Of a stretch of 21,207 nt of DNA, positions 1 through 10,379 are shown piece after piece. Origin of the DNA: Larix sibirica (Eukaryota > Streptophyta > Pinopsida > Pinales > Pinaceae). Position 1 is the first letter of the stretch. The number at the start of each line of letters is the position of its first letter. Below the pieces are notes generated by a model. That model ran no database searches. It saw nothing but the letters and a program-made list of their open reading frames with translations, and was not told where the DNA came from. The stretch lies in contig NWUY0300018075.1 in NCBI GenBank assembly GCA_004151065.3, positions 7,737 through 28,943 of the forward strand, in the 5' to 3' direction. The position numbers and the translations under genes are program-made.

Positions 1-884
1 TTAATAGGAGGTATTATGAACCAACCATCACAAGTTGAATATCAATGTAATTATTATATTCACGCTGACATAATATAAGGCTCATACCAGGGAAAATAGT
101 AGTCTGGGAGGAAGTTGTATGTTGCTCTGGTTCAAACAAAAAGAGTAAGTCTATAGTTACATGTCTATTCTGTCTGCTGCTTTTGAAGGTTTGGTCTATC
201 AATAGTCTGATGATGGATAAACATTGTTTCTCCTTCAGGAGGGGGTTGCTTTCAGTCTATAATATGTCAAGAACGGAATCTGGCTAGTCATGTTTGGGAA
301 GTCACTGGTGATGAAGTGGGATTCATACATTTGTAAAAATATTTGTGAAATGTTAACATAATGTTACTTACTTACTAAAATAACTAAATCACCTTATTTC
401 CAATTGCTTTAGTCTGAATCCTATGAACAAAAGATTATGGAATCTGAATAATATGTTGTTTAAATTCTAGAATCTGAATAACATGTTGTTTAAATTGCAA
501 ATGGAAACATAAGCCATGCATCATGCTTATATTGCAATTTAAAAACACCCAAATTACAGTTATGGGAATATTTCCATTTCAACTACCAAGCATAAACCTT
601 TCTTAAAACGAGGCTAAAAATGGAGAGATCCAATTGGAAATCAAGCTACGACCATATTGGGTTTTTGTTTGCCTCAAAGTTCTGACCCAAATTAAATCTC
701 TTGATCCCAATATGCAAATAAGATGGAGGAGATTTGACAAAATCCTAAAAGGAGGAATCCCAATTTCAATGTCGTTTTTTAAGCATTATTTCTGAAGGAA
801 TCGGAGAACCAGAATAGGTAGGGTTGGCATACCAATTACTCACATGAGCATATATTGTCACTGTAGATCAATTACTAATGGATA
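1..884. other. AT-rich non-coding stretch
   Basis: No reading frame here has recognisable protein similarity; the one short open frame (14-202, minus) has no features of a real gene. The only clear structure is a short tandem duplication at 440-496. The sequence may be the decayed interior of a minus-strand retroelement whose primer-binding-site relic lies at 885-896, but no gag or pol motif supports that. Confidence 0.5.
440..496. repeat. 27-bp direct repeat, two copies, period 30
   Basis: Copies at 440-466 and 470-496 share GAATCTGAATAA and TGTTGTTTAAATT and differ at one base (T versus C at the 13th position). They are separated by three bases. A recent local duplication is the simplest reading; no function is visible. 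Confidence 0.85.
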
Positions 885-896
885 GCTCTGATACTA
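885..896 (-). other. Possible relic tRNA-iMet primer-binding site (minus strand)
   Basis: Read on the minus strand this is TAGTATCAGAGC, one base different from TGGTATCAGAGC, the sequence complementary to the 3' end of plant initiator tRNA-Met. The change is G to A, as expected from deamination. The adjoining sequence at 897 does not show a clean CA-ended LTR, so this could be a decayed element or chance. Confidence 0.35.
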
Positions 897-1176
897 GTAA
901 GAAAACCATTTTATGTTTTATGTCGACTAACAATTAATGATTATAAGCCATCTAAAATTAGATATTTTCCTACAACTAACACAAGATGCTAAACCATTAA
1001 ATAAATAAGAAAACAAATGCTAGCATCATCTACAAAAAATAAAAATAACATCCACACGATGATCTATTTTCATCTTTCTAATTTCTAGTACCTGTGACTT
1101 TTTATTTTCATCCAAACTAATTCTTTCAAGGAAAGAATTTATCATTTCATAAAAGCTCTAGTTTTATACAGGAGTA

Positions 1177-1620
1177 TTATATGCTACGAGGGTACCTTCT
1201 ATTTTTTAACGAGATTTGTTTTGCTACGCTGTGAACTTCAGTTGCGTTAGCAAAACAACATCCACATCCTTGTCTCCGCTGCGTCTGGGAATTAAACAAT
1301 GAAATGAGGGAATGGAACTGTGATGAGGTTGGTATCCTGTCGGGCACGTTGCCTACAGAGTTATAGTAAAAAGGCATGCCAGACCAGACAACGACAAAAA
1401 CAGAGCATATTTGAGCAGTGCCCAAATAAAAAGGGGAGGATGGGACAAGGGTGAAGGGGTGGAGCCTCGATTTTTGAGCCGCCAGATAGTACCTGCAGGT
1501 AAAATGGCTAGGAAAAATTCCGGTCGGAAAAATTTGTAAACCTCCAACCCGGGCCACCGTAACGATGGGCCCGATCAACAAAGTCAAGCACCGAGCTAGC
1601 ATAGCCCACTTGAACGTACA
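1177..1620. other. GC-rich island, no assignable gene
   Basis: This block is clearly richer in G+C than its neighbours and keeps several CpG-containing words, for example around 1540-1580. A 141-codon frame (1177-1602, minus) and an overlapping 64-codon frame run through it, but the translations show no domain and the composition alone would favour open frames. It could be a decayed promoter or first exon of a host gene, or part of a GC-rich transposon. I cannot decide which. Confidence 0.35.
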
Positions 1621-2348
1621 GGAGAGATAAGCTCAGCCACTTGAACCTATCCTTGTTAACTTTCCTAATCTTTGGACAGGTTGTTGAACCAGGAAAGTAA
1701 AGTTACAATAATTGTATGGCCAAAATCAATTACCTTATTTATCTTTTAAATGTGAAGTAAAGTATAGTGCCTAAAAACATTACGGTTATTTATCCAAGAA
1801 CTTCATCAACTTAAATGAAATAAAAGTTATGAATATGTTTCAAATGATAAAAGTACGCGAGTATATGCAAGACTGGGTAATCGCTTGAATAAAATTATGA
1901 TGAGGAACTTGGAACTTTTCGATATTAACCATGATTTTATTGAAAATAATTCCTAGGAAGGCACTATAAACGCACACAAGTCACCAGATCTCATATGGAT
2001 TCACCTTGAGGATTTTGGCTTATCGTCCATGTCTTCTTAGATTCCAACAAAGAAGTTGATGAAATGTGTGCATGCCATTGGTTGTAAGAAGCCATGGCTT
2101 ACTGTTAAGAGGGGACTCAACCCACTTTCTGATAAGCATCGATGGCCTCTTGTTAGGAGGGTCCTCAATCAAATTTCTGATTATAAATTTGGTGGAATAA
2201 AATAGTACCTTCCATTCCGTTCAACCGTGCCAAATTTATTTACATAACTGGTAACCATTTCAAGATTTCCTCTTCGAATTCAGTCGGTAAACAATCCTCA
2301 ACATAAGGTCTTTGTCATCCATTTTAATGTACTGAAACAACTAACCTT
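1621..2348. other. Non-coding or relic interior beside an LTR-like junction
   Basis: No intact gene is present. If 2349-2360 is a minus-strand primer-binding site, this is the start of that element's interior, but I could not recognise gag in any minus frame. A plus-strand segment at about 2041-2205 stays open for 55 codons and is Lys/Arg rich; I do not recognise it. Confidence 0.35.
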
Positions 2349-2360
2349 GCTCTGATATTA
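2349..2360 (-). other. Relic tRNA-iMet primer-binding site (minus strand)
   Basis: On the minus strand the sequence is TAATATCAGAGC followed by AAGG. It matches TGGTATCAGAGC except for two adjacent G-to-A changes. Immediately upstream on that strand the sequence ends in TACA, an LTR-type CA end at 2361. This is the layout of the 5' end of a minus-strand LTR retrotransposon: LTR to the right, interior to the left. Confidence 0.55.
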
Positions 2361-2670
2361 TGTATTTAGTGTCATTTTATTTCACTTCATTCATGAAATT
2401 TTTATACTCCCATCAGATGCAATTGTATAATAATTGTAGCTTTAATATTAATCCACTTAAAAAAAAAGATACGTTTCAAGCAACACAGAAGTAATATTAT
2501 TGTTTTGATTAAGATTAGAATCAAATTAAGTAAATGATTTAAATATGTTAGTATGGATTCTTAGTATGGAGTTTCATATCAAGCGTTCACTAGTGAATGG
2601 GCATGTATGATGTAAAATTTTCATATGGAATGTATTGTTGGCTTATGATGCCAATTCGAAATGCTATGTA
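2361..2670 (-). mobile_element. Probable decayed LTR of a minus-strand retroelement
   Basis: The stretch begins on the plus strand with TGTATTTAG, which reads as an LTR ending ...AAATACA on the minus strand, directly against the primer-binding-site relic at 2349-2360. The outer end is not defined: no partner LTR or target duplication was found, and the N at 2671 may cut it. The right boundary given is therefore arbitrary. Confidence 0.35.
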
Positions 2671-2671
2671 N

Positions 2672-3880
2672 AAGAGTATAAATTCTCACAAGGTGGCAAA
2701 ATACGGTGTAACATCAAGATAGTTCCTCTAGGTGCCTAACTTCCTTAGATCTTATAGGCTCTAGAAATTGCTTGACGTGGGATTTTCTCTAGTATTACTT
2801 TTGGCAGATGCTAACTTCACTTCAATGTGGTCACCAGGTTAACTTTTAGCCTGATGTTTGACCTTTATTCACCAGTTCGAATAAGATCTTGATCATTTCC
2901 TTCCCAAGGAAAAATCAAATTTGAATTCTTTGTCCTCGGCAATGGCGCCATTTTTCATGGTATACACTGAGATGTTCTAATACTGAATTTAGAAGATGTT
3001 AAGGCACGATGAGGCTCAATTATTTGAGATTTAGAGCTTAATATTTTGCATTATGATATTCGTGGTTTTCTATAGAAAATATTTGCAGATATGGAAATAT
3101 TGGACTAACTTAAGTATGAGTATTTTATTCCAGAGGAATTTCGTGGTGCACATTCCACATTTTAGATGTAGGTGAAGGTGAATTTAGTAGGTGAGACACA
3201 AAAGAAGTATGAAAGGTTCCTTTGGGACAAAGCTTACATATTTAGGATGGAAGAAAAGTACTAAGAAATGAAGGATTCAATACTTACACAAAAATGCAAA
3301 TCATACTTGTTAAATGTTTTAACAATGGAAGTCAATACATTCATATGCTTAGACAACAACAGATAACATCAATCACTATTTCAACCATGAACATAAGTGA
3401 AGGAAACAAATGTCATAACATGAAATCTTTACCTCAGCCAAAATCATCATCATACATTCACATCAATGCTATGAATTTGGTGCAAATTTTGTTGCTCATG
3501 GCTTTCATTATATCAAGAAAGTTTACATGGATATAGAACAAATTTGGAATTCACAGTAGGAAGACAAAATTACAGAGAAGAATACATTGTTGGTATACAT
3601 CAATATCTTAATCTCTATAGATATTTAACTGAATAAAAAAATTAGTCCTAAAATTTTGACTCAGGACTCTCTAAGAGACCCTCTAAAAAATCTACCAGCC
3701 CTTTTTCTCTTCTTTGAATTGCCTTTATATAGGAGAAAATATTTGTCAACATATTTTTGTTTACTCTAACTGTTTTTTGTTTTCCTTTTCTGTCAATTTC
3801 ACTCTATTAAGACAATTGTTCTAATTGATTGATTGCACTATTTTTTTCATCTTTTTTCAGTCGATCCCCTTTTAGTAGTC
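2672..3880. other. AT-rich stretch without a recognisable gene
   Basis: No frame shows a known domain. The longest open frame (3294-3536, plus, 80 codons) has no supporting features. A TATA-like sequence, CTATATAAAGG on the minus strand near 3724-3734, lies about 20 bases inside a TGTTGAC sequence (minus, 3745-3751) that could be an LTR start. This would fit the 3' LTR of an element carrying the minus-strand pseudogene that ends just to the right, but I found no matching copy beyond 17841. Confidence 0.3.
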
Positions 3881-3889
3881 TTCTATTGA

Positions 3890-4626
3890 GGTGGATGTCC
3901 AACTACTTGCACTCTTGTCTATACAAATGGGTGCCCTGATGTCTGCTCAATTATTTGCACACCTGGCTAGCCTGATGTTTACCCAATCTGCACACCTAGC
4001 TGCCCTGCTGGCTGTCCAGATGGTTGTCCTATTGGACTAGACTGACTTACTCGGGTTAAAGCAACCTTATGATACTTAGAAACTTGACGCCATTAATTTT
4101 TCATAGGATATTTATTGTCCTTAGGGATTCAAAAGATAACTCAACATTTGTGAGCTTTTTATAAGATATGGGTGTCAATCTTCCTAACAAATTTCTCAAT
4201 TTAATCCATATTTCAAACTCTCCAGTTATTTGCTCAACTACAACATCCCCTTCTAGTTAATCATACAACTCATCAAACACTCTCTTTTCATTTTTATTTT
4301 GATTTAAGAATTCTTGGTACTCTTGTTTCTTATATATATCTCCGTTGCCATTCCATAAGTGTGGTCATCCTTTTGCCACAACATCTTTAAATAAGCCTTT
4401 AAAGAATGAAATTTTTTATGTCAAATCCTTTATATTATTTTGAGCTCTATTCAATAGAGTTTGCTTGCCTATTACTTGGTTGTCCAACTATATTAGATAT
4501 GTTCTATTGGTAATATGTAATTCGTCCAACTCTCTTTTATTATGACTGTGTACAAAGCTGATTACATCTCTTGCAATCTATGGTCTATCCTCAAGCTCTA
4601 TCTCTACCCTTTTTATCTAAACAATA
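3890..4626 (-). pseudogene. C-terminal part of a split unknown pseudogene
   Basis: This is the downstream part of the minus-strand pseudogene at 15050-17841, separated from it by the LTR element. Joined at the CAATA target site, the frame continues without a shift from 15050 into 4621 and stays readable, with scattered stops, to about 4130. The translation is Lys/Glu/Leu rich and helix-like (for example KRVFDELYD, VVVEQITGEFEIW). After a frameshift near 4100 comes a Gly/Pro/Gln-rich tail (PIGQPSGQPAGQLG, 3 to 4 imperfect repeats, about 4030-3890). Family unknown. The tail and coiled coil suggest a structural or gag-like protein of a mobile element, but that is inference. Confidence 0.6.
4622..4626. 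repeat. Target-site duplication CAATA (left copy)
   Basis: CAATA lies directly before the TG start of the 5' LTR at 4627. The identical five bases lie directly after the CA end of the 3' LTR (15050-15054). Five bases is the usual duplication length for LTR retrotransposon integration. Confidence 0.9.
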
Positions 4627-4879
4627 TGTTATGAATGAAATTTATATGTAAAATAATAAAATAATAAAATAATATAACTATAAATAATATTAATTTAATT
4701 ATATTATTAAAAATGTGCTTTGTAAGGATGTGACTTTATGTAAGAGTCACTATGAAGCCTATATAAGCTAGGCCCTTCTTATTGTAATACATCATTCATA
4801 TTTTATTCAATATCATATTTATATATTTATACACTTTTGTATATCTATTATTATAAGCTTCTACAACTTAAGCGCTACA
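4627..4879 (+). repeat. 5' LTR, 253 bp, with TATA box
   Basis: It starts TGTTATG and ends GCTACA, giving TGT...ACA ends. The first third is a run of AATA/TAA words. A TATA box, CTATATAA, sits at 4759-4766, consistent with an LTR promoter; the following TTCTTATTGTAATACATC region would be R. The copy at 14811-15049 aligns along its whole length. Confidence 0.92.
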
Positions 4880-4880
4880 T

Positions 4881-4892
4881 TGGTATCAGAGC
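4881..4892 (+). other. tRNA-iMet primer-binding site
   Basis: TGGTATCAGAGC lies one base after the LTR end and is an exact 12-base match to the canonical initiator tRNA-Met primer-binding site of plant LTR retrotransposons, where minus-strand DNA synthesis is primed. A second partial copy, TGGTATCACGCT, follows at about 4902-4913. Confidence 0.92.
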
Positions 4893-4915
4893 TGAAAATA
4901 TTGGTATCACGCTAC

Positions 4916-6249
4916 ATGTGTGAGGTGCTAGAAATGCTTGAAGAAATCAATAAAAAGTTAGATTCGATTATAACCGCTAACTAGGAACCTCCGACAAGGT
5001 AGCAAATCAAGAAAAATTAAAAGAAGAATTTTTTTTTGTTGAAGAACCTAATATGAATATGGAAGAATGTGGTTCCAGAGAAAGGGAATTGCTGGCAAAT
5101 GATCAAGTATCTCTCTGCTCTACTCTACTGCCTAATCAAACTAGTGAGACTCCATTATTAAAGACTACTTATAAATTGAAAGGAAATTCTCCCAACTCTT
5201 CAAAATCAAAGGATTCTAGAATTGTACTGAGACACCTTCCTTCCTCACATAGAAGGGCTCTTTTCTCAGAGCAGGATATTGAGAATGAAACTATTCCAGG
5301 AACTAGTGCACAAACATTGGATTTGGAACAAAACAAGGTCGAAATCTCTACAGAGAATGATTCTTCTGAAACTCAGGTTCGATATTTGTCTGAAAAGAGT
5401 AACCTTAAAGAAAAAATTCAAACATTTCAAATAATTGTATCTATTCCACTTAAAGGTGAGGAACAACACCACAATAAATTGACAGCAGAGGATGTGGAAA
5501 TAATTGGGTTTGATGTATTAGGAAATGATTTCAACAAGGACAGAGACAAAAGCTTCTATATAAAAGATATTTCCGAGGTAGGAAGATTGATGAAAAATCC
5601 AATGTCAATCAATCATGAACAGACTGGTGCAAATGGGCTGAAGACTGTAGAGTATGAAAGTGAAGGAATAGAGAATAATCTTGTAGAAACGAAGTGTAAA
5701 TCTAGATTGGAAGACTGGGTTGCTATTTGTGACAAGGATGGGATATTAAGAGTGAATAAGACGAACAATAATAAAGAAGATAAAAGTTATGATCTAGAGA
5801 AGGTCATTTTTGACCAAGATAAAATAGATATTCCAAATAATGACTTGGAGAGGTTACAACGTCAACGATGCTTTCAATCTTTGCCTAAAGAGGGCAGAAG
5901 TAACATGAAAATTAATTATGAAGAACTTGAAATTGCATTTTGTGAAGATAGACAAAATGATACTCAAAGTGAATTTCATGTGGAACTTGTTAAAAAAAAT
6001 ATAGAATAAAGAGCAAGTGAAGCTTTAGTGGATTTTGATGCTAAGGACAAAGAAGCCATAGATGAAACTGCAACTGAATTTCTGCTTGTTTCTGTAGAAA
6101 AATGTGAGTTTAGTGATGTACAAAGGAAAACAGATAAAATCATGAAAATGGAATTTTATTCAGAAGCTAATAATAGACTTGTGGAATGACCAAATGAATT
6201 TCTGGTAGGTTTTGATGGAGGGAACAAAGGAGCGATAGAAGAATATATG
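4916..6249 (+). pseudogene. Unknown ORF carried by the LTR element
   Basis: An ATG at 4916, 24 bases after the primer-binding site, opens a helical N-terminus (MCEVLEMLEEINKKLDSI). A frameshift near 4978 passes to the frame of the long open stretch, which is open from 4981 and has its first ATG at 5053. It runs 318 codons to a TAA at 6007, then continues in the same frame through a TGA near 6187 to a TAA at 6247-6249, about 440 codons in all. The product is hydrophilic, rich in Glu, Lys, Asn and Ser, and probably largely disordered. It has no CCHC knuckle and no pol motif. Near the C-terminus a short motif recurs: LVDFDAKDKEAIDE, then FLVGFDGGNKGAIEE. Position suggests gag or a captured host sequence, but I do not recognise the family. 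Confidence 0.6.
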
Positions 6250-7080
6250 TAAATATTATGTGCATAAATAATAAAATGGTCCAACAATGGTTTGTAAAGA
6301 GCACTAGAGGGGCTATGATTCCACCAGAGGGGAAGAGGAAAGGGGGCCTATGGGAGATTAAATAATTTATTGCCAAGTTTCAACCTCAGAACTCATCCAT
6401 TTACTCCTATGTACTTTAAATGAGCCAATTACTTTTGGTAATCAATTTGATTGCTAAATACTATACATATACTCAAAAATTTCTCTTCATATATAAGGTA
6501 TGTTACAAAATAAGGTATAGAGTATCTTATTGTCCTAATCTTCATAATATTAGAAAATATTGAAAATCTTAGAGAAATTCTACATGGTGGTAAGGTGCGA
6601 GTGAAAACCATAAGTTGATATCCCCTTTTGAGTACCCAAGATACATAGTTCTACCCTTACACCCTTACAACAACACAATTCCTCTCTCTCCTTTGATGAA
6701 AAGGACTTTTGTTTCACCAGAGAGGAAGCCAATGTTCTCCCATGATTAGGAAGACATTTCCTCTCAAAACCGTGTGTTCTAAGTTGATCAATGAAAGGTA
6801 CAAAAGAATATTTCGAAGAAGTCACCAACACACGTTAATTCAAAACCATGAGATCTAGCAACACCTACCCAGGTCCCTAATATAGGGAATGGACAATAGT
6901 AGAGAACTCGAGTGTCATAGCATATAGGCATCGAAACTAATCTTAAAGTGTAGGTGAGGACAAATTATTCCAACAATATTGCGCTAAGAATATGTCCCCG
7001 AAATGGCCTTGGATCCCTTTTTATTACATCATTATACAACTTAGTTACCATTTTTTAATATAAATTTAATCATTATAAAT
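6250..7080. other. Non-coding interior of the LTR element
   Basis: No gene is supported. The minus-strand open frames here (6167-6376, 6429-6611, 6580-6831) lack any domain. The stretch holds a 21-base purine run at 6326-6346 and otherwise unremarkable AT-rich sequence that may include the junction to the inserted LINE. Confidence 0.4.
6326..6346 (+). other. Candidate polypurine tract
   Basis: Twenty-one consecutive purines (AGAGG GGAAGAGG AAAGGGGG) lie about 80 bases after the end of the element's ORF. Retroelements use such a tract to prime plus-strand DNA synthesis, normally right before the 3' LTR. Here the 3' LTR is 8.5 kb away, so this is either the original tract, displaced by later insertions, or a chance run. 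Confidence 0.35.
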
Positions 7081-7105
7081 TATATGTGTGTGCGTGCACG
7101 CGCAC
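7081..7105. other. Perfect alternating pyrimidine-purine tract, Z-DNA-prone
   Basis: Twenty-five bases alternate pyrimidine and purine without a break, from TATATGTGTG into GCGTGCACGCGCAC. The core GCGTGCACGC is a perfect palindrome. Such TG/CG alternation can adopt the Z form. It sits about 400 bases upstream of the LINE ORF1 and may lie in or next to the LINE 5' UTR. Confidence 0.6.
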
Positions 7106-7499
7106 CGGCCATGGTGTAATTCACTTTATGAACTTGGACACTTTATGGATTGGCAGTATTGAGTGGAAACCGGAGTATTATTCCATAAACGGTAACTCCC
7201 CACGAGCTCGACAGTATTAAAAAAGTGATTTGCGAGGAGTTGTCAATAAATCTCCACCATTGTTTCCGTTGGTGTTGGTATAACTCCTCCTCAAACCAAA
7301 GTATACTTTGTGCTTTTTTTCAACGTGCTTTTGATGTAGTTCGTTGATATGACGAACCACCGACTTGATTATCTCGATTGTTCACCCTATCATGCTCGCA
7401 CTTTTCCGGCACACCATTACACATGACCACTGATCTATTTAGAGATCGCCGTTTTTCCGCTGTTACTTTTACCATTGGGTTTTTTTAGCCAGTGATCCC

Positions 7500-8966
7500 A
7501 TGGTTTATCCTTTGCCTACTGTATAACCATTTGACTATGTGAAATTTTCGTCCTTAGCTCCTCATAAGCTAAACTCTAGACCTTTCACATCACACTCTTG
7601 GAAGGCCCAAAACCCCATAAAAATACCAGTACTAACAAGGCTCGGGGCCTCTCTGTTTGTGGGTAAATATATTCAAGTCATGGATATCGCCGTTTTTCTT
7701 GGCAAAATACTGATCGGGAAAATATATGGTGAATGAGTTTGGATTCAAGAATTAAATGCCTGGATTAAGTTTTCATGGTGTCCATTGATCAGTAGAGAGC
7801 TGATAGTGAAATCCATGGCCATGGGTTGGTATGGGTTTTAATTTGAATATGAAGCAGATGCTCAGGCTATTCTTCAAAGGGTTGTGTTTCTGAATAAGAA
7901 CATGTTGGTTTTGGAAGCTTGGCACCTCTTATTTGACCCAAAGAAATACTACTTAGAATCCATCCCTGTATGGGTGAAATTTCCTTGGATATCCTTGGAA
8001 TTATGGTCATTTAAAGGGTTAAAATCTATTGGGAACACTATCTGGAAATTTGTTGCGGTGGAGGCTGATCTGCTTCATTCTTCCTCTCTCTTGATTTCCC
8101 AAATTTTGGTGGAGGTGGATTTAAGAGAAGGGTTCTTTGTGTCTATTGATCTTGCGGCTGAAGATGTGGTGTTCACGCAGTAGTTGGATTACATAAATGC
8201 TCCATTTTGGTGTGATCCGTGTCACACATATGGTCATGTTAGTGATAATTTATATCAATAATTCCGTAGGAAGGTATGGCGTAGAAATGAGATTGGCTTT
8301 GAAGATGCCACCTCCCATGAACTGATGATCCCCATGAATTTCGTAGAGAATGTTCTAACGGATAATTTTAGTGAAGAATCCTTTCCTGATATTGATTTAG
8401 TCGGATACATAATTCGCTCGATAGAAGATTCGGGTCTGTCTGTTTGAATCCCTCCAATTCCGGTTCGGGATCTCTTTAAGGGAATTGAGATTACACCCAA
8501 TCAATTGGACAAGATAACATATTTATGGAACAATTCAGTGGTGCACTTTTATGTAGAAAAGCAGGTTCCAGAAATTGATATGCATGTTGAAGGTGACATC
8601 ACATCATTTGTTCCACCACCTTTGGAGGAGGACCCTATTATTCATGTAGAATCAAAGGTGGTGAGCGATTTGGTGGTTAATCTTTTGGAAGAGGAGAAGG
8701 TGGCACCTCAGGTCCTTACGAAGTCGGACGTTAGAAAATTTTCAAGGGGTATCTATCGAGGACCTTACCACCTTCATTCTTGTAGCAAAGTGGAGGGAGG
8801 ATTAGAATTTGACGATCCTTCTCTTTCTCAGCTGTCGAAAGCAAGTTGGAGGTCCAGGATGTCACTCATGAAGAAGAAGGAAATATTGGAGATCGGTCAG
8901 GGGAGACAACTTAGCATTACATGGGCGCTTAGAGTAGTGGAATCCCAAGTAGTGGCTCATAAATGA
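7500..8966 (+). pseudogene. LINE (L1-type) ORF1 relic, DUF4283 + zinc knuckle
   Basis: An ATG at 7500 opens a 489-codon frame that stays in register to TGA 8964-8966 but has six in-frame stops (7524, 7734, 7839, 8181, 8259, 8445). The middle shows the DUF4283 pattern of plant LINE ORF1: GKYIQ, then WHLLFDP, VWVKFPWISLELW and a GN-IW element (about codons 55-185). A degenerate CCHC knuckle follows (CDPCHTYGHVSDN, last Cys replaced by Leu), then an acidic, variable C-terminal half. Plant L1 ORF1 proteins bind RNA and form the retrotransposition particle. The stop overlaps the ORF2 start (ATGA). The copy lies inside the LTR element and is dead. Confidence 0.82.
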
Positions 8967-9960
8967 ATATTATCTCCCTTAACGCGTGGGGATTGGGAGG
9001 GAGAGACAAAATTGCATCCCTCAAATGTCTAGTAGTAATAAAGTCTCCTGATATTCTTCTTCTCCAAGAATCGATGGGAAACGGTGAGGTCTTAAATCCT
9101 ATTCTGGAAAATATTTATTTTGTTGGCCCTTTGTTGAATTGTATGCCTTCGATCAATCAGGAGGCGTCATATCTAGTGTGAATCTTACTTGTTCAATTGA
9201 AGTTTCTTTTGCTTGTTGTAATTCTCTTTCTATAAATTTTCTCAAAAGAGTTGGACTCTCGGTTCTCTGTGGTGAACGTTTATGGTCCATATGATGATCG
9301 TAAGATGATCTGGGAGTATTTCGATATACCCTTGGTGTTTCAAGGTTCCAATATTATTGTGGGTGGGGATTTTAATCTTGTCACTTCCAGTGATGAAAAT
9401 CGGAAAGTTCGTCCAGAGAGTATCGGTTGGCATCCTACTTTCGTGATTTGTTTGATGCAAAGGAATGGATTGATATAAATCCAAGTGTGATCTTTGCTAC
9501 ATGGACAAAAAAGTAGTCTGGTGTGGTAGTGGTTGCTAAAATATTGGATAAGTTATTTATGTATGATTCTCTTTGTGATCAATTTTATTCCTTTCGCTCG
9601 TGGGTGCATGTTGTGGCTTTTTTTATAATTTTCCAATCATTTTAGAAATTGGTCTAAAGGATCCAAAGGATGGAAGCCCATTTAAGTATTATTAATTCTT
9701 GTTGGGAAAAGGATGAAGCTTTTAAAAATTTAGTGGACAACAAATTGCAGGTCGATTTTGTTGGATTTTGGTAAGTCTACGAGTGTTCATTTCTTGAACT
9801 CTTAGTGGAATCTGAAAAAAAGTGTAGTAGAGTGGATTAAAGAAAATAACAAGGCTAGAGAAGCGTTATTGGGTTTTTTTTGTGTATCCTTCTAAGGACC
9901 ATTTCTATCAAAGTTTTGGGTTTGTAGGCTCAAGTTGAGATAATTGGGTAGAACTACAGG
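8963..9960 (+). pseudogene. LINE ORF2 relic: APE-type endonuclease, truncated
   Basis: The ATG at 8963 overlaps the ORF1 stop. The start MNIISLNAWGLGG and then DILLLQES match the beginning of the exonuclease/endonuclease/phosphatase domain, with Glu of QES as the expected metal-binding residue. An SGG motif (about 9155) is in a shifted frame. The original frame returns with VVNVYGPY and GGDFNLV (about 9270-9380), both endonuclease signatures. Further frameshifts follow, with weak traces of the region between endonuclease and reverse transcriptase (KILDKLF, SPFKYY, NLKKSVVEWI) to about 9960. No reverse-transcriptase catalytic motif is visible, so the copy lost most of ORF2, which in a live element would nick target DNA and copy the RNA. 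Confidence 0.8.
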
Positions 9961-10379
9961 CTCTCTTCCTTCTTCTGAAATTTGTCATAGAACTGAACAT
10001 CCATTCTATTCAAATCTAAGGTGACTCTCAATTTGTAATTAATTGTACGAAGAACGTGATCAACAATTAGAATATTCTCCTTCGACATTAGATTAATTAT
10101 GATCTGAAGGATGTTGCTTCATCTTTTCAAACAGTAAGTTTTGATCAATTTTTTCCGAGAGCATAATCAATCAGAAGATACTCTTTCGAAAAAAGGCTTG
10201 AGTTTGGATTCTGAATTCTAGGTGATTGAAGAACTCCAAAATGGAAGAATATCTACATCAGTGCAAAGACAACTATGAATACTTCTTTTTTATATATATA
10301 AATGAAATACAATTGTGTAGATCATTTTGGAGAACTCTCATAGGCTAATGACAGATCCCTTTGAGATATGATCTCTGAT
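9961..10379. other. Uncertain stretch after the LINE endonuclease
   Basis: This is where reverse transcriptase would be expected, but no YADD/FADD box or fingers motif can be read in any frame. Fragments such as KDVASSFQT are suggestive at most. It may be heavily decayed LINE or unrelated LTR-element interior. Confidence 0.3.

Noticed and set aside
3294-3536. 80-codon plus-strand open frame
   Set aside because: No domain, no flanking gene structure, and composition typical of AT-rich non-coding sequence.
9242-9484. Minus-strand open frame of 80 codons
   Set aside because: Antisense shadow of the LINE endonuclease, whose VVNVYGPY and GGDFNLV motifs are on the plus strand.
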